Under the pieces are notes generated by a model. That model had not been told where the DNA came from and made no database searches. It saw only the letters and a list, made by a program, of their open reading frames with translations. The position numbers and the translations under genes are program-made. From Ottelia alismoides (taxonomy: Eukaryota > Streptophyta > Magnoliopsida > Alismatales > Hydrocharitaceae), in NCBI GenBank assembly GCA_037367405.1, contig JAZKJV010003377.1:1-64000 (forward strand): DNA of 64,000 nucleotides, in the 5' to 3' direction. Shown here piece after piece: positions 21,111 through 32,344 of this stretch; position 1 is the stretch's first letter; each line of letters begins with the position of its first letter.

Positions 21111-22144
21111 TAAAGACCTAATTCAAAACCCCGTTTTAGCTATTGATTTCATGTTTTAAAATGAGAATTTAAAGGTAAATTTGCACGCAATTGATCTAAT
21201 TTCATACCACTATTAATCTATCATATTTCTTGTTTAAAATTGAAAATTTTGAGGGTAATTAGCATGTAATTAAGATCCAAATTCAGATCACTTATTTAGC
21301 TATTGATTTCATGTTTAAAATTGAAAGATTTGGGGGTGATTAACATGCAATTAAGACCCAATTTCAGATCACTTATTTAGCAACTGATTTCATGTTTAAA
21401 ATTGAAAGAGTTGGGGTGATTAGCATGCAATTAAGACTCAATTTATAATCACTAATTAGCTACTGATTTCATGTTTAAAATTAAAAGATTTGAGGGTGTT
21501 TAACATGCAACTAAGACCCAATTTCAGATAACTAATTAGCCACTGATTTCATGTTTAAAATTGAAGATTTAGGGTTAAATTGGTATGAATTTGATCTAAT
21601 TTCAGGCCACTGTTTATGCTCCGATTTCATGATTGAAATTTAAAGATTTAGGGTTAAAATGGCAGGAATTTGATCTAATTTCAGGCCACTGTTTATGCTC
21701 TAATTTCATGATTAAAATTTAAAGATTTGAGAGTAAATTGGCATGAATTTAGTACTGATTTCGGATCATTAATTAGCTATAGATTACATGTTTGAAAGAT
21801 GAGAAATTGGGGGTGAATAGTAGGCAATTGAATCTAATTTCAGACCACTATATGTTACAGATTTTATGCTTGAAAGAGGGATAATTTGGGGTGTTTCGCA
21901 TGCAATTGATTCTAAAATCAGACCTAAACATTTAGGCTACAGATTTCATGATAAATATGATGAAAAATTTGGGATTTTTGCATGCAATTGTAACCTAAAT
22001 TCAGACCTAAGAATATGCTTCAGTTTCATGCTTTTAAGAATTTAAGTGAGGTGCTCTTGCATGCATTGGACTCTAAATCCAGATTAATTATTAGTTTCAA
22101 AATCTCATGACTTTAAAGAGGTTATTCTAATTAGAAATATTAGG
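21110..22144. repeat. tandem array, about 80-bp monomer, 12-13 copies
   Basis: The block around GATTTCATGTTTAAAATTG recurs at 21145, (21222), 21305, 21386, 21465, 21545, 21623, 21702, 21782, 21860, 21942, 22023 and 22101, a spacing of 78-82 bp. Between them each unit has GGGGGTGATTARCATGCAAT and CCAATTTCAGATCACT. Copies near 21300-21560 are most alike; divergence grows to both sides. No reading frame is kept. Confidence 0.9.
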
Positions 22145-22261
22145 ATGCTTTTAAGAATTTAAGTGAGGTGCTCTTGCATGCATTGGACTCTAAATCCAGA
22201 TTAATTATTAGTTTCAAAATCTCATGACTTTAAAGAGGTTATTCTAATTAGAAATATTAGG
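22028..22261. repeat. 117-bp perfect tandem duplication
   Basis: 22028-22144 and 22145-22261 are identical as read (both begin ATGCTTTTAAGAATTTAAG and end GAAATATTAGG). The unit covers the last one and a half monomers of the 80-bp array, so it is a recent event on top of an old array. Confidence 0.93.
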
Positions 22262-23692
22262 ATATAGATAACCTTCTCTTAAAAGCCAATAAATTATTGA
22301 ACCGTATGGAACCGTTATCCAATGATAGCATCAGGATGTCAATATCTAGGAGGTCACATATTCTTAAATGAGTAATTCAAATATATTTGAATCGATCTAT
22401 GATTTCCCGAGATCGTTATGACTAATGATCTTCATCAATTGATCCTTTAGTAATTATACATCATTATGGATGAGTTGTGACAAAATACCTAGATCTACAA
22501 AGACGGTCACGCAAGATATTGTGAAAGGAATGTATAATCAAGTACGGCCAGATGATCGTGAATCAGAGAAGACTAATATTTGTGCCAGTTCTGGTGACCC
22601 TTACACCTGACTGTGCGAGGATGCGGTGACACTCAACTGGACGGGAGATAGGAAGCCCAGTTAATGCAGCGGCCACCTAGTGCACGGGTCTAGGATCCCA
22701 GACACTTGTACTGTTTTTCGCGAGCCTGTAGTTTTTACGCTTCGTTGGGATCCAGGTGCTTTATTTCGACCAGTTCGCTGACCATGTTTTCAGTAGGGTG
22801 TCTACACTGGAGGACCCTTGGTTTTGTTTTACGATCTCGTTTTTCCCGTACACCGGTCGGGCAGGACTGGGGTGACTCAGACCGAAGAGTCTCTCCCACA
22901 CGTCTCAGGGTCGTAGTTGGAGTGTGCCTAACCTTCTCATGGATCGTTCTTCCACTAGGAAGTATAGAGACGAAGAGTATCTCTTAGGAGGATTCCTCAC
23001 CGCTTGAGTTTGGTTATTGTTCCGCAAGTAGATGCTGGCGAGGAAAAATCTAGATCATGGAAATCATCATCATGTAATAAGATCCATCATCACATCTGAC
23101 ATGTCACAACAATGGAAATGAACAGAGTTTAGATCTATATCACTTAATCCATCATAATCTCATAATGAAACAAGGAAAGTATTAAAGGTTGAGAGTTGAG
23201 GTGTAGTGAGTGGAAAAAGGGATTCACATACGGAACAACTAAAAAACCAGCATTTCATGCAAGTAGCTTAATAAATGTAAATGTCATCACCTAATAACTT
23301 GCTCTCTTTTGTAACCACTTTAATAACTGTTTATTTTAATAGATATGTGCGTACTCAACTTTTGTTGACAACCTCGTGTTCCTAACATGAATGACAGGGA
23401 AGACGCCTGCGAAACAGTACTTTGACAGTTGGACTTTTAGCTTCGGAGATTCAGACATTTTTGACAACACATTATAGCATTGTATAGATGGTGTAACTCT
23501 CTTGTGCCTTCCTTTCTCTTCTCTTATATTTTGAGATAATGTACAGAATGAAAATATTTCGCTATTATTCATGTAAAGCTATATGATTATAAATGCAAAT
23601 GTTTTCGTAGTGACATGTGTTCTGATGTGAATGGTTGAACAAAGTGAATGTCATTCAATCGCGAAAAATTTTCTCTCATTTTCATAACTTAG
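22262..23692. other. unassigned block, partly GC-richer
   Basis: 22262-23050 is richer in GC around 22580-22990 (GACGGGAGATAGGAAGCCC, CACCGGTCGGGCAGG) and looks like retroelement LTR or leader sequence, but I see no ends or second copy. 23051-23692 is AT-rich. The open frame at 22706-22987 has no recognisable domain and I do not call it a gene. Confidence 0.4.
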
Positions 23693-23707
23693 TACGATCA
23701 ATCAAAA

Positions 23708-24009
23708 CCGCTTAAGATGGTGTAGCTCCGATCGAGGATAAGATGCGAGAAAACCGCTTAAGATGGTTTGGTCATTTCCAAAGAAGGTCAACTGATGCAC
23801 CGGTTAGGAGATGCGAGTGTTGAGATGTTGAGCCGGCTAAGAGAGGGCGAGGACGACCCAAGAAGTGTTGGAAAGAGACTATACGAAGGGATCTTAGTTT
23901 GTTGGATATAAGTCCGAGATTGACCCAAGATAGATCTGAATGGAGGCGAAGAATCCATGTAGCCGACCCTACTTAATTGTGGGAAAAGGCTTTGTTGTTG
24001 TTGTTGTTG
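23708..24009 (+). mobile_element. 5'-truncated RTE-type LINE 3' end
   Basis: Encodes, with one stop, the C-terminus typical of plant RTE LINEs: [53 protein letters not shown], then the short 3' UTR and a (GTT)n tail. Flanked by a perfect 15-bp duplication TACGATCAATCAAAA (23693-23707, 24010-24024). Its tail is the one the Au SINE shares. Start and orientation follow from the target copies. Relatives: 49816-50099, 17761-17831, 51309-51344. Confidence 0.92.
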
Positions 24010-24069
24010 TACGATCAATCAAAAATTTACATGTGGATGTTATGTAAACGGGTAATCCGGATCCCAAGG

Positions 24070-24780
24070 TCACCACAGGAACCTAGACATGGTTAAGCAA
24101 AGATTTTCTGGGTAAAGCGAGTTAAATTGGCATAAAAATACATTTGGTTGATTGGGACACAACCGCAATCCCTTAAGGCAAAGGACAGTCTTGGTGTCTC
24201 TAGCCTGAAAACTATGAACAAAGCCCTCCCGTTAAAATGAATTATCAGGCTTTGGGGCAGAGATGAGGACTTATGTTGCAAATTTATATGAAGAATATAT
24301 GGCATCCATGTGCAGGACCATCCAACGCAATACCCTTCTTCCTTTACCTCAGCTTTCTGGAAGGGCATAGCTCACTGATGACGTAGTTCCCCCAACTATT
24401 CTGCCCGACTCTTGGGGATGGTTGTTTCTTTGCACCTAGACAAATAACGGATTGATACTGGTCCGCTTGCATCCCGTTTTCCCTGCCTTTTCACACTGAC
24501 CGTTGATCGTAAGGCCCTAATAATATAGTGTTGGGATAACAGTTCATGAATGTCGTCGTTTGCAGCCAAATTTTTTGACCAACAAATGAACGATCGTCTG
24601 AGGCTTCTTGATTCTATTAATCATCCGGATGGTCCGGTGGCAGAAAGAGATCAGTGGATTTGGATAAAAGGTGATTTTTTCAGTCAGATGCGCTCACAAA
24701 GCAGTGGACAGGCCACCAGATGCCCAAATTACTTAACCGTTAGCTATTGCAAATTTATCTATGGCATGTGTATGTGTTCT
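24070..24780 (+). pseudogene. L1 LINE ORF2 C-terminal fragment
   Basis: Plus-strand frames give SLGVSSLKTMNKALPLKW, IIRLWGRDEDLCCKFI (24190-24275), TSAFWKGIAH (24350-24380), then 24550-24775 with RLRLLDSINHPDGPVAERD, WIWIKGDFF and SYCKFIYG. These match the segment of L1 ORF2 between RT and the terminal zinc-binding (zf-RVT) region. The zinc-binding part itself is missing: sequence changes to ATGCGG-type repeat at about 24781. Frameshifts and stops throughout. Confidence 0.82.
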
Positions 24781-25934
24781 GACAGTTCACTGAATAGTGA
24801 TTAAGCGATATGCTAGGCCATAAGCGGGGTTTATGTAGTTTTATGTGATTTTCTAATTTTTAATTTAAATATAAATAAATATCTACAAATAAAACTCCAC
24901 GATGTGTAAGTATCCAAAACAAAACCAAAAAATCATCACAAATAACACTACTAATGTACTAACTAAATTATTATCTTGCAACATATCACAAGAACTTGCA
25001 GAATGGTTTAGCATGCCATTTTGAAAAAACCTTGCATAAAGATGTGAAATTAATTAACTAAATTTATTACTATCAAAAATGGAAAAAAAAACTAGCATTT
25101 TATATGAATTGTTCTAGCACGACATCAGAGACAATTATAAAAGAACATTCAATGGCTTCCCTTACCTCCCCAAATATTTTTGAATAACTATACATAAAAA
25201 ATGTGAACCCGTGAGAAACCGTGGACATGTGTGTGTTTGTATCTCAATTGAATCCAACTACAGATATTCTATACCTTTAAGTATTTCGAATATTTCACTA
25301 TTTTCCTGTAAAGAAGAGGACGGAGAGTTGATATGATGGAGAGCAGCACGATGACAAGGGCTGGAAGGGTAAGGTTGAAGGAGATCGCCTTCTCCAAATA
25401 CTTCCATAACATGGGGAGACTACTTCTCAATGAGGTGTGTCTCACCAGCAGCTATGCTATCTCCAGTGAATGCAACTCTGCCCAGCTTGGAGACGGTGAT
25501 GGATGAAGCAGCTGGCGTGAGTGCTCGGAGGATGCTGGTGAGGTGTGAAGCTTGGAGGAGACGATGGATAAAGCAGATGGCGGAGGATGAGGCTGCGGGA
25601 ATACGGTGATGGAGGTATCAAGGAAGGCTAAGGCAACGGTGAAAGGTGACGATGGAGCAAGAAGGGTAGGCAATGAGCAAAAAAGTTAGGGCACGATTTC
25701 GAATTCGATCAGGCAGAGAGTTATCTTTTGGTTGAATATTTGGATCAGATCCAATCAAATCTGGATCCAACTAGATGTGAATCCAATAACTATTTGGGTG
25801 CATAATTAGGCTTATGCAGGCACATATGCCCATAGACCACATAATGCACTAGTTCAAGTATGCGGTATGGTCCTCAGGTCGTATGGGCATATGCGGCTGC
25901 ATATGTGTCCGCAAGGACCGATTTCCTGAACATT
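24781..25934. mobile_element. hAT-like element (family II), left end unclear
   Basis: Left arm AGTTCACTGAATAGTGATTAAGCG and right arm GCATATGCGGCTGCATATG...CCGATTTCCTGAACATT match family II. The true left tip is not recognisable and no target copy was found. The middle 25330-25690 is GC-richer (GATGGATGAAGCAGCTGG) and may be foreign sequence picked up by the element; I could not identify it. Confidence 0.65.
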
Positions 25935-26728
25935 ACCCACAATTGTGTTGGCACGCATCCAATTCATAAGAAGGATAAGTTGGAAAAGATGAGCTCTACG
26001 ATGTTATATATGTACATTAAAACTTGAGGTTGAAGATAAAACATGCAAGACCAACATGACAAAGAAGATTGTACAGAGCCCACTGACCTTGCAATATTTT
26101 CAAAATGCATGATGATGATGTAGAGGAAGATATTCGTTGGTGAATTCCAATAGCATCCGTGCTTGATAGGCAAGAGGAAGATCAAAGCAAAATATATGTC
26201 AACAAATGGATGCAAATATTGACAACCACAAAGAAAGATCATATCATATGAGCGTCCCTTTAAGATGGTTGAAAAGTGATAACAATGAAGCTTCCCCTTC
26301 TTAATTAATATCAAAATCACAACTATAATCAAAGGATAATGGTGGTGATGATGATGGTAGTGGTGGTGGTGGTGATATTTTAAGTTGTAGTGATGGACAA
26401 GCATATGCACATAGTAGTAATGGACCACTTCATAGACAGTTAGAGGAAGGAAACATAAGTGGGATGATAATTTTGTGGAGCGTGCCAATACCGAGTCTAG
26501 GTCATGTAAAGCCTATTTGTTATGAGAGCGTGTTTATTATGAGAGGTACCGCAGCTATGGAAGCGGTAGAAACAAGGAGGATTTATTATCTTTAATCAAC
26601 TCATCGAGTATGAATGTAGGAGAAAAATTATAATATGATAGGGATATGGATCTCAACATGAAGAAAGATCACGCATTTCCTTAATACATCCATGCTTCTC
26701 CTCCTTGGAGTCCTTCAAAATATGCAAG
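25935..26728. other. unassigned sequence with a trinucleotide run
   Basis: AT-rich, no recognisable protein. An imperfect (GGT/GAT)n run at 26338-26375 produces a histidine-rich minus frame (25964-26488), which I regard as an artefact of the repeat. Confidence 0.45.
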
Positions 26729-27908
26729 TTTGAAATATCGATGTCGTATTAATAAATATGGTAAGGGATATATCGAGAATATATCGGGGTATATCAATGA
26801 TATACGAGGAAATCTCGAAAATGGCTCAAAGAATCAATTTTCTCACAAATTAAGATAATCGTAGTTCTCGAAACAGTAGATAACTCTTGAATTCACTCGT
26901 ACAAGTACAATGAAGGTGTATTTGACACATTAATATACGTCATATCGCATATATCGTAATATTGTATACAAAATACAGTGCAGAGTAGTGGTTGTTGAGA
27001 GAATCAGAGATATCGAAAAGTAAATAACAAAGTTTTTCCAATCACAATATATAGACCATCTTTCATAACAAAAAATCCACATACTCTAAATCAAGAAGGA
27101 ATGCACTTTAATAACAAAGTAAAAACCTTGTCAAAGACGATCAAAACCAAGAGTTACATGGCAGATTGACATAACCTCTCCTCGTAATTTGTGTCGCATC
27201 ACATACCCTAGGGCCTAGATACTCACAATAGCGTTCCCATGTTATGCAAGAGTATAGCCTTATAATCCATAAGCATCAACAATATTGGATCTGGAAATGG
27301 TATCATTGGTGGCACGACATGAAAATGAAAAAGCTTGAGAATCTTATTATGATGATGATGGAGTACGAGATGATATCAATAATCGGGGTGCTCATTCATG
27401 TGGAAATCGGACATTTAAGATTGTATCTGACAATGTTTAAGAGAGATGAAAGCAAATCTAGAATACTATGAACAAATACTTTAAAAATTCTAACAAACCA
27501 TCTCGAAAATCTTAATAGATACAAGAAATCATAGTCTAACACTTTTAAAAACTCAATAACAAGTAATAGAGAACAAAATATATAAAAACCCTAAGAAATC
27601 CATCTCTAAATGCTTTTAAAATCACCTTCGGGAAGCCTTATCTAAAGCCAAGAATAACTTGCAGGAGATAACAACACAATATGGCAATTGGCAAGATAGA
27701 ATACCAATATATACGATATCGATCTATATGGGGAAGTTTCATTCATAACTTTGAGTTTTGATCTATACCATCGACGTCCCAACATATCAGCGATATTTCG
27801 ATAGAAAGACGGGAAATCGGCATACATAATAGTATCGATATCCATCGATATTCAATAACAATATATCATTGATATATCAATGATATATCACGATACTACC
27901 TACTCCAA
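26729..27908. mobile_element. diverged hAT-like element, CGATATATCG-rich (family I)
   Basis: Left side 26729-26820 (GAAATATCGATGTCG, GGGATATATCGAGAATATATCG) and right side 27710-27908 (ATCGATATCCATCGATATTC, GATATATCACGATAC) frame an AT-rich core laid out like 6920-8022 (AAAATGGCTC, CATATCGCATATATCG). Ends are blurred and no convincing target copy was found, so limits are approximate. Confidence 0.6.
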
Positions 27909-28136
27909 GTCTCATAATGATATAAGCGTTTTTGTGGTATATATTATGAAATCTTTCATGACACCATGACACTATTAACATATCGATCGATATGGGGAAC
28001 TTCAAAGTTTGATCGATACCCATCGATATCCCATCAAAGAGAAAATGATATATCGATCGATAGCTAGGAAACCGACATACATAGTAGTATCGATATCCGT
28101 CGATATTCGATACCAATATATTAACGATATATACAC

Positions 28137-28451
28137 TGTTGGAGTAAATGGTTGTGCGCCTATTGAGTTGTAGATGGGTAAATGGATACCTCCAGGATCC
28201 ATTTACCCCATCCAGTTGTTTAGTCCTACATCTACCAGTTTGGAGATGTGGAGACTCCGTGGGTGCTATATATAGAACCCCACACCCCTATAGTCAGATG
28301 AGAAAAAGGAATGCAATATCCGCCCCTTTGAGGGCTTCTCCAGTGGTTTCATCCCGCTCCTTACGGAGTAGGGTTCCACGTAAAAATCTTCGTGTTCTTC
28401 AATTACTTTATTTTTATCTCTTATTTCGTTTCCGCTTCCTATTTTCTAACA
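28137..28451 (+). repeat. 5' LTR, family T copy 1, with promoter
   Basis: Contains a TATA box CTATATATAGA at 28266-28276 followed about 30 nt on by the probable transcription start; the downstream LTR keeps it at 30599-30608. Early part carries GGGTAAATGGATMCCTCCAGG, a near palindrome with GGATCCATTTACCC. Confidence 0.85.
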
Positions 28452-28463
28452 TGGTATCAGAGC

Positions 28464-30456
28464 GGGTCCGATTCTCGAGGGTTTTATTGTATTCATTTTG
28501 AGAATCAAGATTTAGTTCGAAGGTTCTTGATTGGAACCCTAGTTTCGTGAAGATTGAAGGAGTAGATTCATTCTTTGATTGTTCGTTTTGAAGATTATTT
28601 CTCGATTTTCTATTCTAAGGTTCATTTCGAGAGATTCTAGGGTTTCCGAAGAAACCCTAATTTTTGCTGCCCTCCACTTCATCTCCTCGCAGTCCAGGGG
28701 ATCTTCTCGCAAAGTTACAGGCATAGATACATTTCAAGCGATGAAAATATCTCCGCGCCATCTCCATTGTTTTGTCCAGATCATTCATGCAGCAGCCTCG
28801 CCACATCATCATCGCCAACAAGTTCCTTCCAGCCCTACGTGTGTAGCTCCGTGCGTGCAGGCGCGCACCCCAGGCGCACAGGGCACAGCCTCCTCGGCAA
28901 CCTTCTTCAACTCCAGTTCCTTTGCGCAAGCGGCGTAAGGGCTCCACGCGGCATCCCTCCAGCATCAGGTCGTGCATCTCCAGCCCTTGCTATCACGCCT
29001 CCAGGCAGAAATGCGAGCCCATGCACGCACCCCAAGCGATATCGCACGCGTGTAACCCAGCCCTAGCGGATCGCCAGCCCCACCCCCACCCCCATCCACG
29101 CGCGCGCCTTTGGTGATGATCAAGCGCAATCCCAAGCGGAGGTGATCCCATCGTCTCTCCCAGCACGCGGCGACGATGCTCCCGGTTCAGCCCTAACCTC
29201 TCATGCACCTCCCCCGCATCTATGTCCTCCCAAAGGCACGACACCCTCCTATCCTGGCGGGACCCCCCTGTTAACCTCCTTCAACCTGAGCGGCAATGGG
29301 GACTTCGGCGCCTCCAGGCGGAGGTGCAGCTTCTCGCTCCCTCCGCATCCTGGTGGGGAGCATCAGGGCAAGCGAGCGCAGGCGGAGCCATGTTCGGCGC
29401 GAGCCTCCGAGCACCTCCTCTCCTTCGCCTCGGCGCAGATCAGAGAGCCACTTTGGGGCGGCGGCGGCGTGCTACCAAGAAAAGGGTTCCCGTGAGGGAA
29501 CCCTAAGAGTGTCGGTCGTGTATATAAAAAAAGGGGGGGCTGGAAAAGAAAAAAAGGGGGGAGGGCTGCTGGGCCGAGTTTTTTAAAAAAAAAGGAACTG
29601 CTTTTGTGGGTCAAGTTTGGGCCGAGAGTTGTCTTTGTCAAGAGAGAGAGAGAGTTGCGTACAAAAAAAACATACACGGAAAAAAAAGAAGTTGATGAAA
29701 AAAAGGAACGGCTTATGTTAAAAAAAAGAAAAAGAAAAATCATAGCAGCTATTTAAAAAATTATATATATATATATTGACAAAAAACCGCGAGTTTCATG
29801 TTTTATTTCCTCCAATTTTCTTGTGTTCTTCCAACATAGTCGATGACATATTCCGACTAGTATGGGAGAAAGCGGGAGTATTGTGTAGAGTTACATGTCT
29901 TGTTCCAGATTCAGAGATCAGATTTAGACTCTCCAGACCAGCTGGATTGTTCGGACTCTACAGTTCAGATTATTCAGACTCAACGTCAGATTCTGAGTCT
30001 TCAGTTTCAGACACGCACGAGTGCGGTCTTCTGTTTCAGATGTGCACATGTTGCCATCTTTTGTGTGGTCCCCGTCTTCTTGTTTTCGACCAGAGTTTTC
30101 ATGTGAGGCATAGGGACTCCAGAGTAGAGGACCATTTCCTAAGCCATGTTGGCAAGGGTTTTCATGTGGTATCATAGGGACTCTATAGTAGAGTACCATT
30201 CTCTGAGCCAGATGGGAGAGACCCGGTTCTCCGACGAGGAGACTACAGACGCAGTTTCAGACTCGATGGTCAGATTCAGAGTCCTCTGTTTGACTCACAC
30301 TCCAGCCCGTTCGTCCTCCTCACCTACACGTCATGAGAAGCAACGTCCTCGACAGTAGCCGACAGTTGTGTGTGTTGAGTTGATATTGTATGTAGTGTCA
30401 TGTAGCGTGAGTTGAGTTTCCTTCTGTTTGTCCAAGCTGAGCATTGCATGCTCCAT
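28464..30456 (+). other. interior of family T copy 1
   Basis: No protein domain found. Features: leader with GGGTTTCCGAAGAAACCCTAA (28646-28666 area); a GC-rich stretch 28780-29510 with several chance frames; poly-A/G-rich stretch 29520-29760; TCAGATT/TCAGACT-rich stretch 29905-30060; and a two-fold repeat of TTTTCATGTGRNRCATAGGGACTC (30090-30150, 30158-30215). The last two also occur, reversed, in the copy at 42754-45311. Confidence 0.6.
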
Positions 30457-30468
30457 CTTGAGGGGGGG

Positions 30469-30784
30469 TGTTGGAGTATTTGGTTGTGCGCCTATTGAGT
30501 TGTAGATGGGTAAATGGATACCTCCAGGATCCATTTACCCCCACCCAGTTGTTTAGCCCCACATCTATCAGTTTGGAGATGTGGAGACTCCGTGGGTGCT
30601 ATATATAGAGCCCCACACCCATGTAGTCAGATGAGAAAAAGGAATGCAATATCCGCCCCTTTGAGGGCTTTTCCCGTGGTTTCATCCCGATCCTTAGGGA
30701 GTAGGGTTCTACGTAAAAATCTTTGTATTCTTCAATTACTTTATCTTTATCTCTGTTTCCGCTTCTGCTTCCTATTTTCTAACA
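30469..30784 (+). repeat. 3' LTR, family T copy 1
   Basis: 316 bp, closely similar to 28137-28451 with scattered changes. Starts directly after the polypurine tract and ends TTTTCTAACA. Confidence 0.88.
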
Positions 30785-31030
30785 TAAACGATATATCCTG
30801 ATACTACCTACTCCAAGTCTCATAACGAGATAAGCATTTTTGTGGTATATATTTCGAAATCTTTCATGACACTATGATACTATGAATCCATGATACTATT
30901 GTTGCTGGTATAATTACAGTGGTTAAAACTATCAAGATAGACATTAACATCGTGGTGATACTACCTACTCCAAGTCTCATAACTAGATATGAATTTTTGT
31001 GGTATATATTATGAAATCTTTCATGACTTT

Positions 31031-31370
31031 TACTCAGTTATTTCTCCTCTTGAACGAGCATTGCCAACATAGAGATCATCCATATTCCATTATCACCCTC
31101 AACACAAGGTTCATGAGCTCCTTCACATCTCCATCATGCCACTTGAGATACCGACTCCAACTCCACTATTGTTGTATACCCGTGTATAAATATTCTTTCA
31201 TCGTGTATGAACATAATATAAGAATTGTCAATCTATGTGCTCCTATATGATATGAGAAAATTATTACGAGAATGTCGGGTTAGTAAAGAGGAACAAGCTT
31301 TACTTTCATGTGAATCTAAAAGTGTATCTCCTTGTTTTTTTATAAAGAATGGTTATCCATCGCAAGATCC
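31031..31370. other. unassigned sequence
   Basis: 340 bp between the duplicated family I flank and the L1 tail. No coding or repeat signal recognised. Confidence 0.4.
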
Positions 31371-32090
31371 ATTTTTTTGAAGTCAAAAGCGGGGGAAACA
31401 TGTGTTGGTGTCCGTCCCAATTCATTAAAAATCAGTAGAATTACAACCCTAAAGGGTTAAATAAGCCATGACTCAAGAACACCCCTAAAATGGATACAGA
31501 CATTTTCACGGTAGAATCTTTGACTCGAAAAAAGAAGAGCATTTCTAGCTAGCCAGATGGACCATACGAGTGCCAAGGGTTTAAGAAAATCCTTCCTCGG
31601 ACGCTTCCGAACCAACAACAAGGAAGCACGGAAAGACTCAAGGTTCCGAACGCAGACCTAGTCTAGGTCAGGGTCACCCCAAATAGGTGACATGTAGGAA
31701 TAAAGGAAGAAAAGGTGATCCATAGATTCAATCACACTCCCACAGAGAATGCAATTATCCGAAATCTCCACAAAAAATCTTGTACATCGATATCTCGTCA
31801 TTAGTCTCTTTCATCTAAGAAGCCACAGGAAGAAGTTGATCTTCTCAGGGAGCCTAAGTGTCCAAATAAAGCAGTTGTCTCTAACCAGGTCATCCGTCCT
31901 CGACGGAGGAGGTCTACAAATCGCCATGTAGGCCTTCCTTGCAAGGTCCAAATATGCGGCCTAGGTAGCCACATCCGAAGCGCATCTATCGTATTGCGAT
32001 ACAAACACATAGTAGGACTGATTAAACCACATACATGGTCACGTATCTGAATAGGTGATCTGTATATTGGATCCATAAGTCTTTTGTTTC
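31371..32090 (-). pseudogene. L1 LINE ORF2 C-terminus and 3' UTR, 5'-truncated
   Basis: Minus-strand frames read PEKINFFLWLLR, TRYRCTRFF, the zinc-binding (zf-RVT) motif CILCGSVIESMDHLFF-Y, IWLARNALLFSSQRFYREN and a 3' UTR ending GGACACCAACACATGTTTCC...CTTCAAAAAAATGG (poly-A at about 31373-31379). Upstream, 32076-31860, is RT-linker sequence with weaker match. Its 5' end is lost, normal for L1. Stops break the frame, and no target duplication was found. Confidence 0.85.
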
Positions 32091-32344
32091 AATATGTATC
32101 ATGTTGATGGAGCATGAACTTGAGGCATTTCTTGCCAACTCTTATCTCATCATTTACGTGTATACATCTTTTCATTATTCTATTATGTTGAATTTAGGAA
32201 GATATCATGTGGTATTTGTTCTTATATTGTTCTCATATCTTTCCATTGTTATTAATACGTGTTAATTAAATGTTAGTAGCCTTTTGAATTGTTGAATTTA
32301 ATGATATTTACTTCAATTATTTGATTACATCTAGTATTTAAGAA
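32091..32344. other. unassigned AT-rich sequence
   Basis: Lies between a minus and a plus L1. No signal recognised. Confidence 0.4.

Larger units (their letters stand above)
28137..30784 (+). mobile_element. non-coding LTR retrotransposon, family T copy 1
   Basis: Complete 2648-bp element: LTRs 28137-28451 (315 bp) and 30469-30784 (316 bp) starting TGTTGGAGTA and ending TTCTAACA, primer site TGGTATCAGAGC at 28452-28463, polypurine tract CTTGAGGGGGGG at 30457-30468, target copies TACAC (28132-28136) and TAAAC (30785-30789). The 2-kb interior shows no gag, protease, integrase or RT. It must be moved by a copia-type relative. The interior starts with an AGGGTTTC...GAAACCCTAAT block shared with the copy at 42754-45311, and has a TCAGA-rich stretch at 29905-30060. 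Frames in 28579-29586 follow GC content and are not convincing genes. Confidence 0.9.
27719..31030. repeat. locally duplicated family I right arm plus flank
   Basis: The stretch CGATACTACCTACTCCAAG TCTCATAA...TTTTTGTGGTATATATT...GAAATCTTTCATGAC occurs at about 27890-27975, 30797-30875 and 30956-31027. The first two are preceded by matching CGATAT-rich arms (27719-27890; 27976-28131 plus 30790-30797), the second of which was split by the LTR element 28137-30784. Direct duplication of a segment of roughly 260 bp explains it. Confidence 0.75.

Noticed and set aside
22706..22987. 93-codon plus frame as a small host gene
   Set aside because: No domain or conserved motif, and the block looks like non-coding retroelement sequence.
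25964..26488. 174-codon His-rich minus frame
   Set aside because: Histidines come from a (GGT/GAT)n run; no homology recognised and no supporting context.
28579..29586. Cluster of overlapping plus frames as genes of the LTR element
   Set aside because: Several frames are open at once because of GC composition; none shows gag, knuckle, protease or RT motifs.
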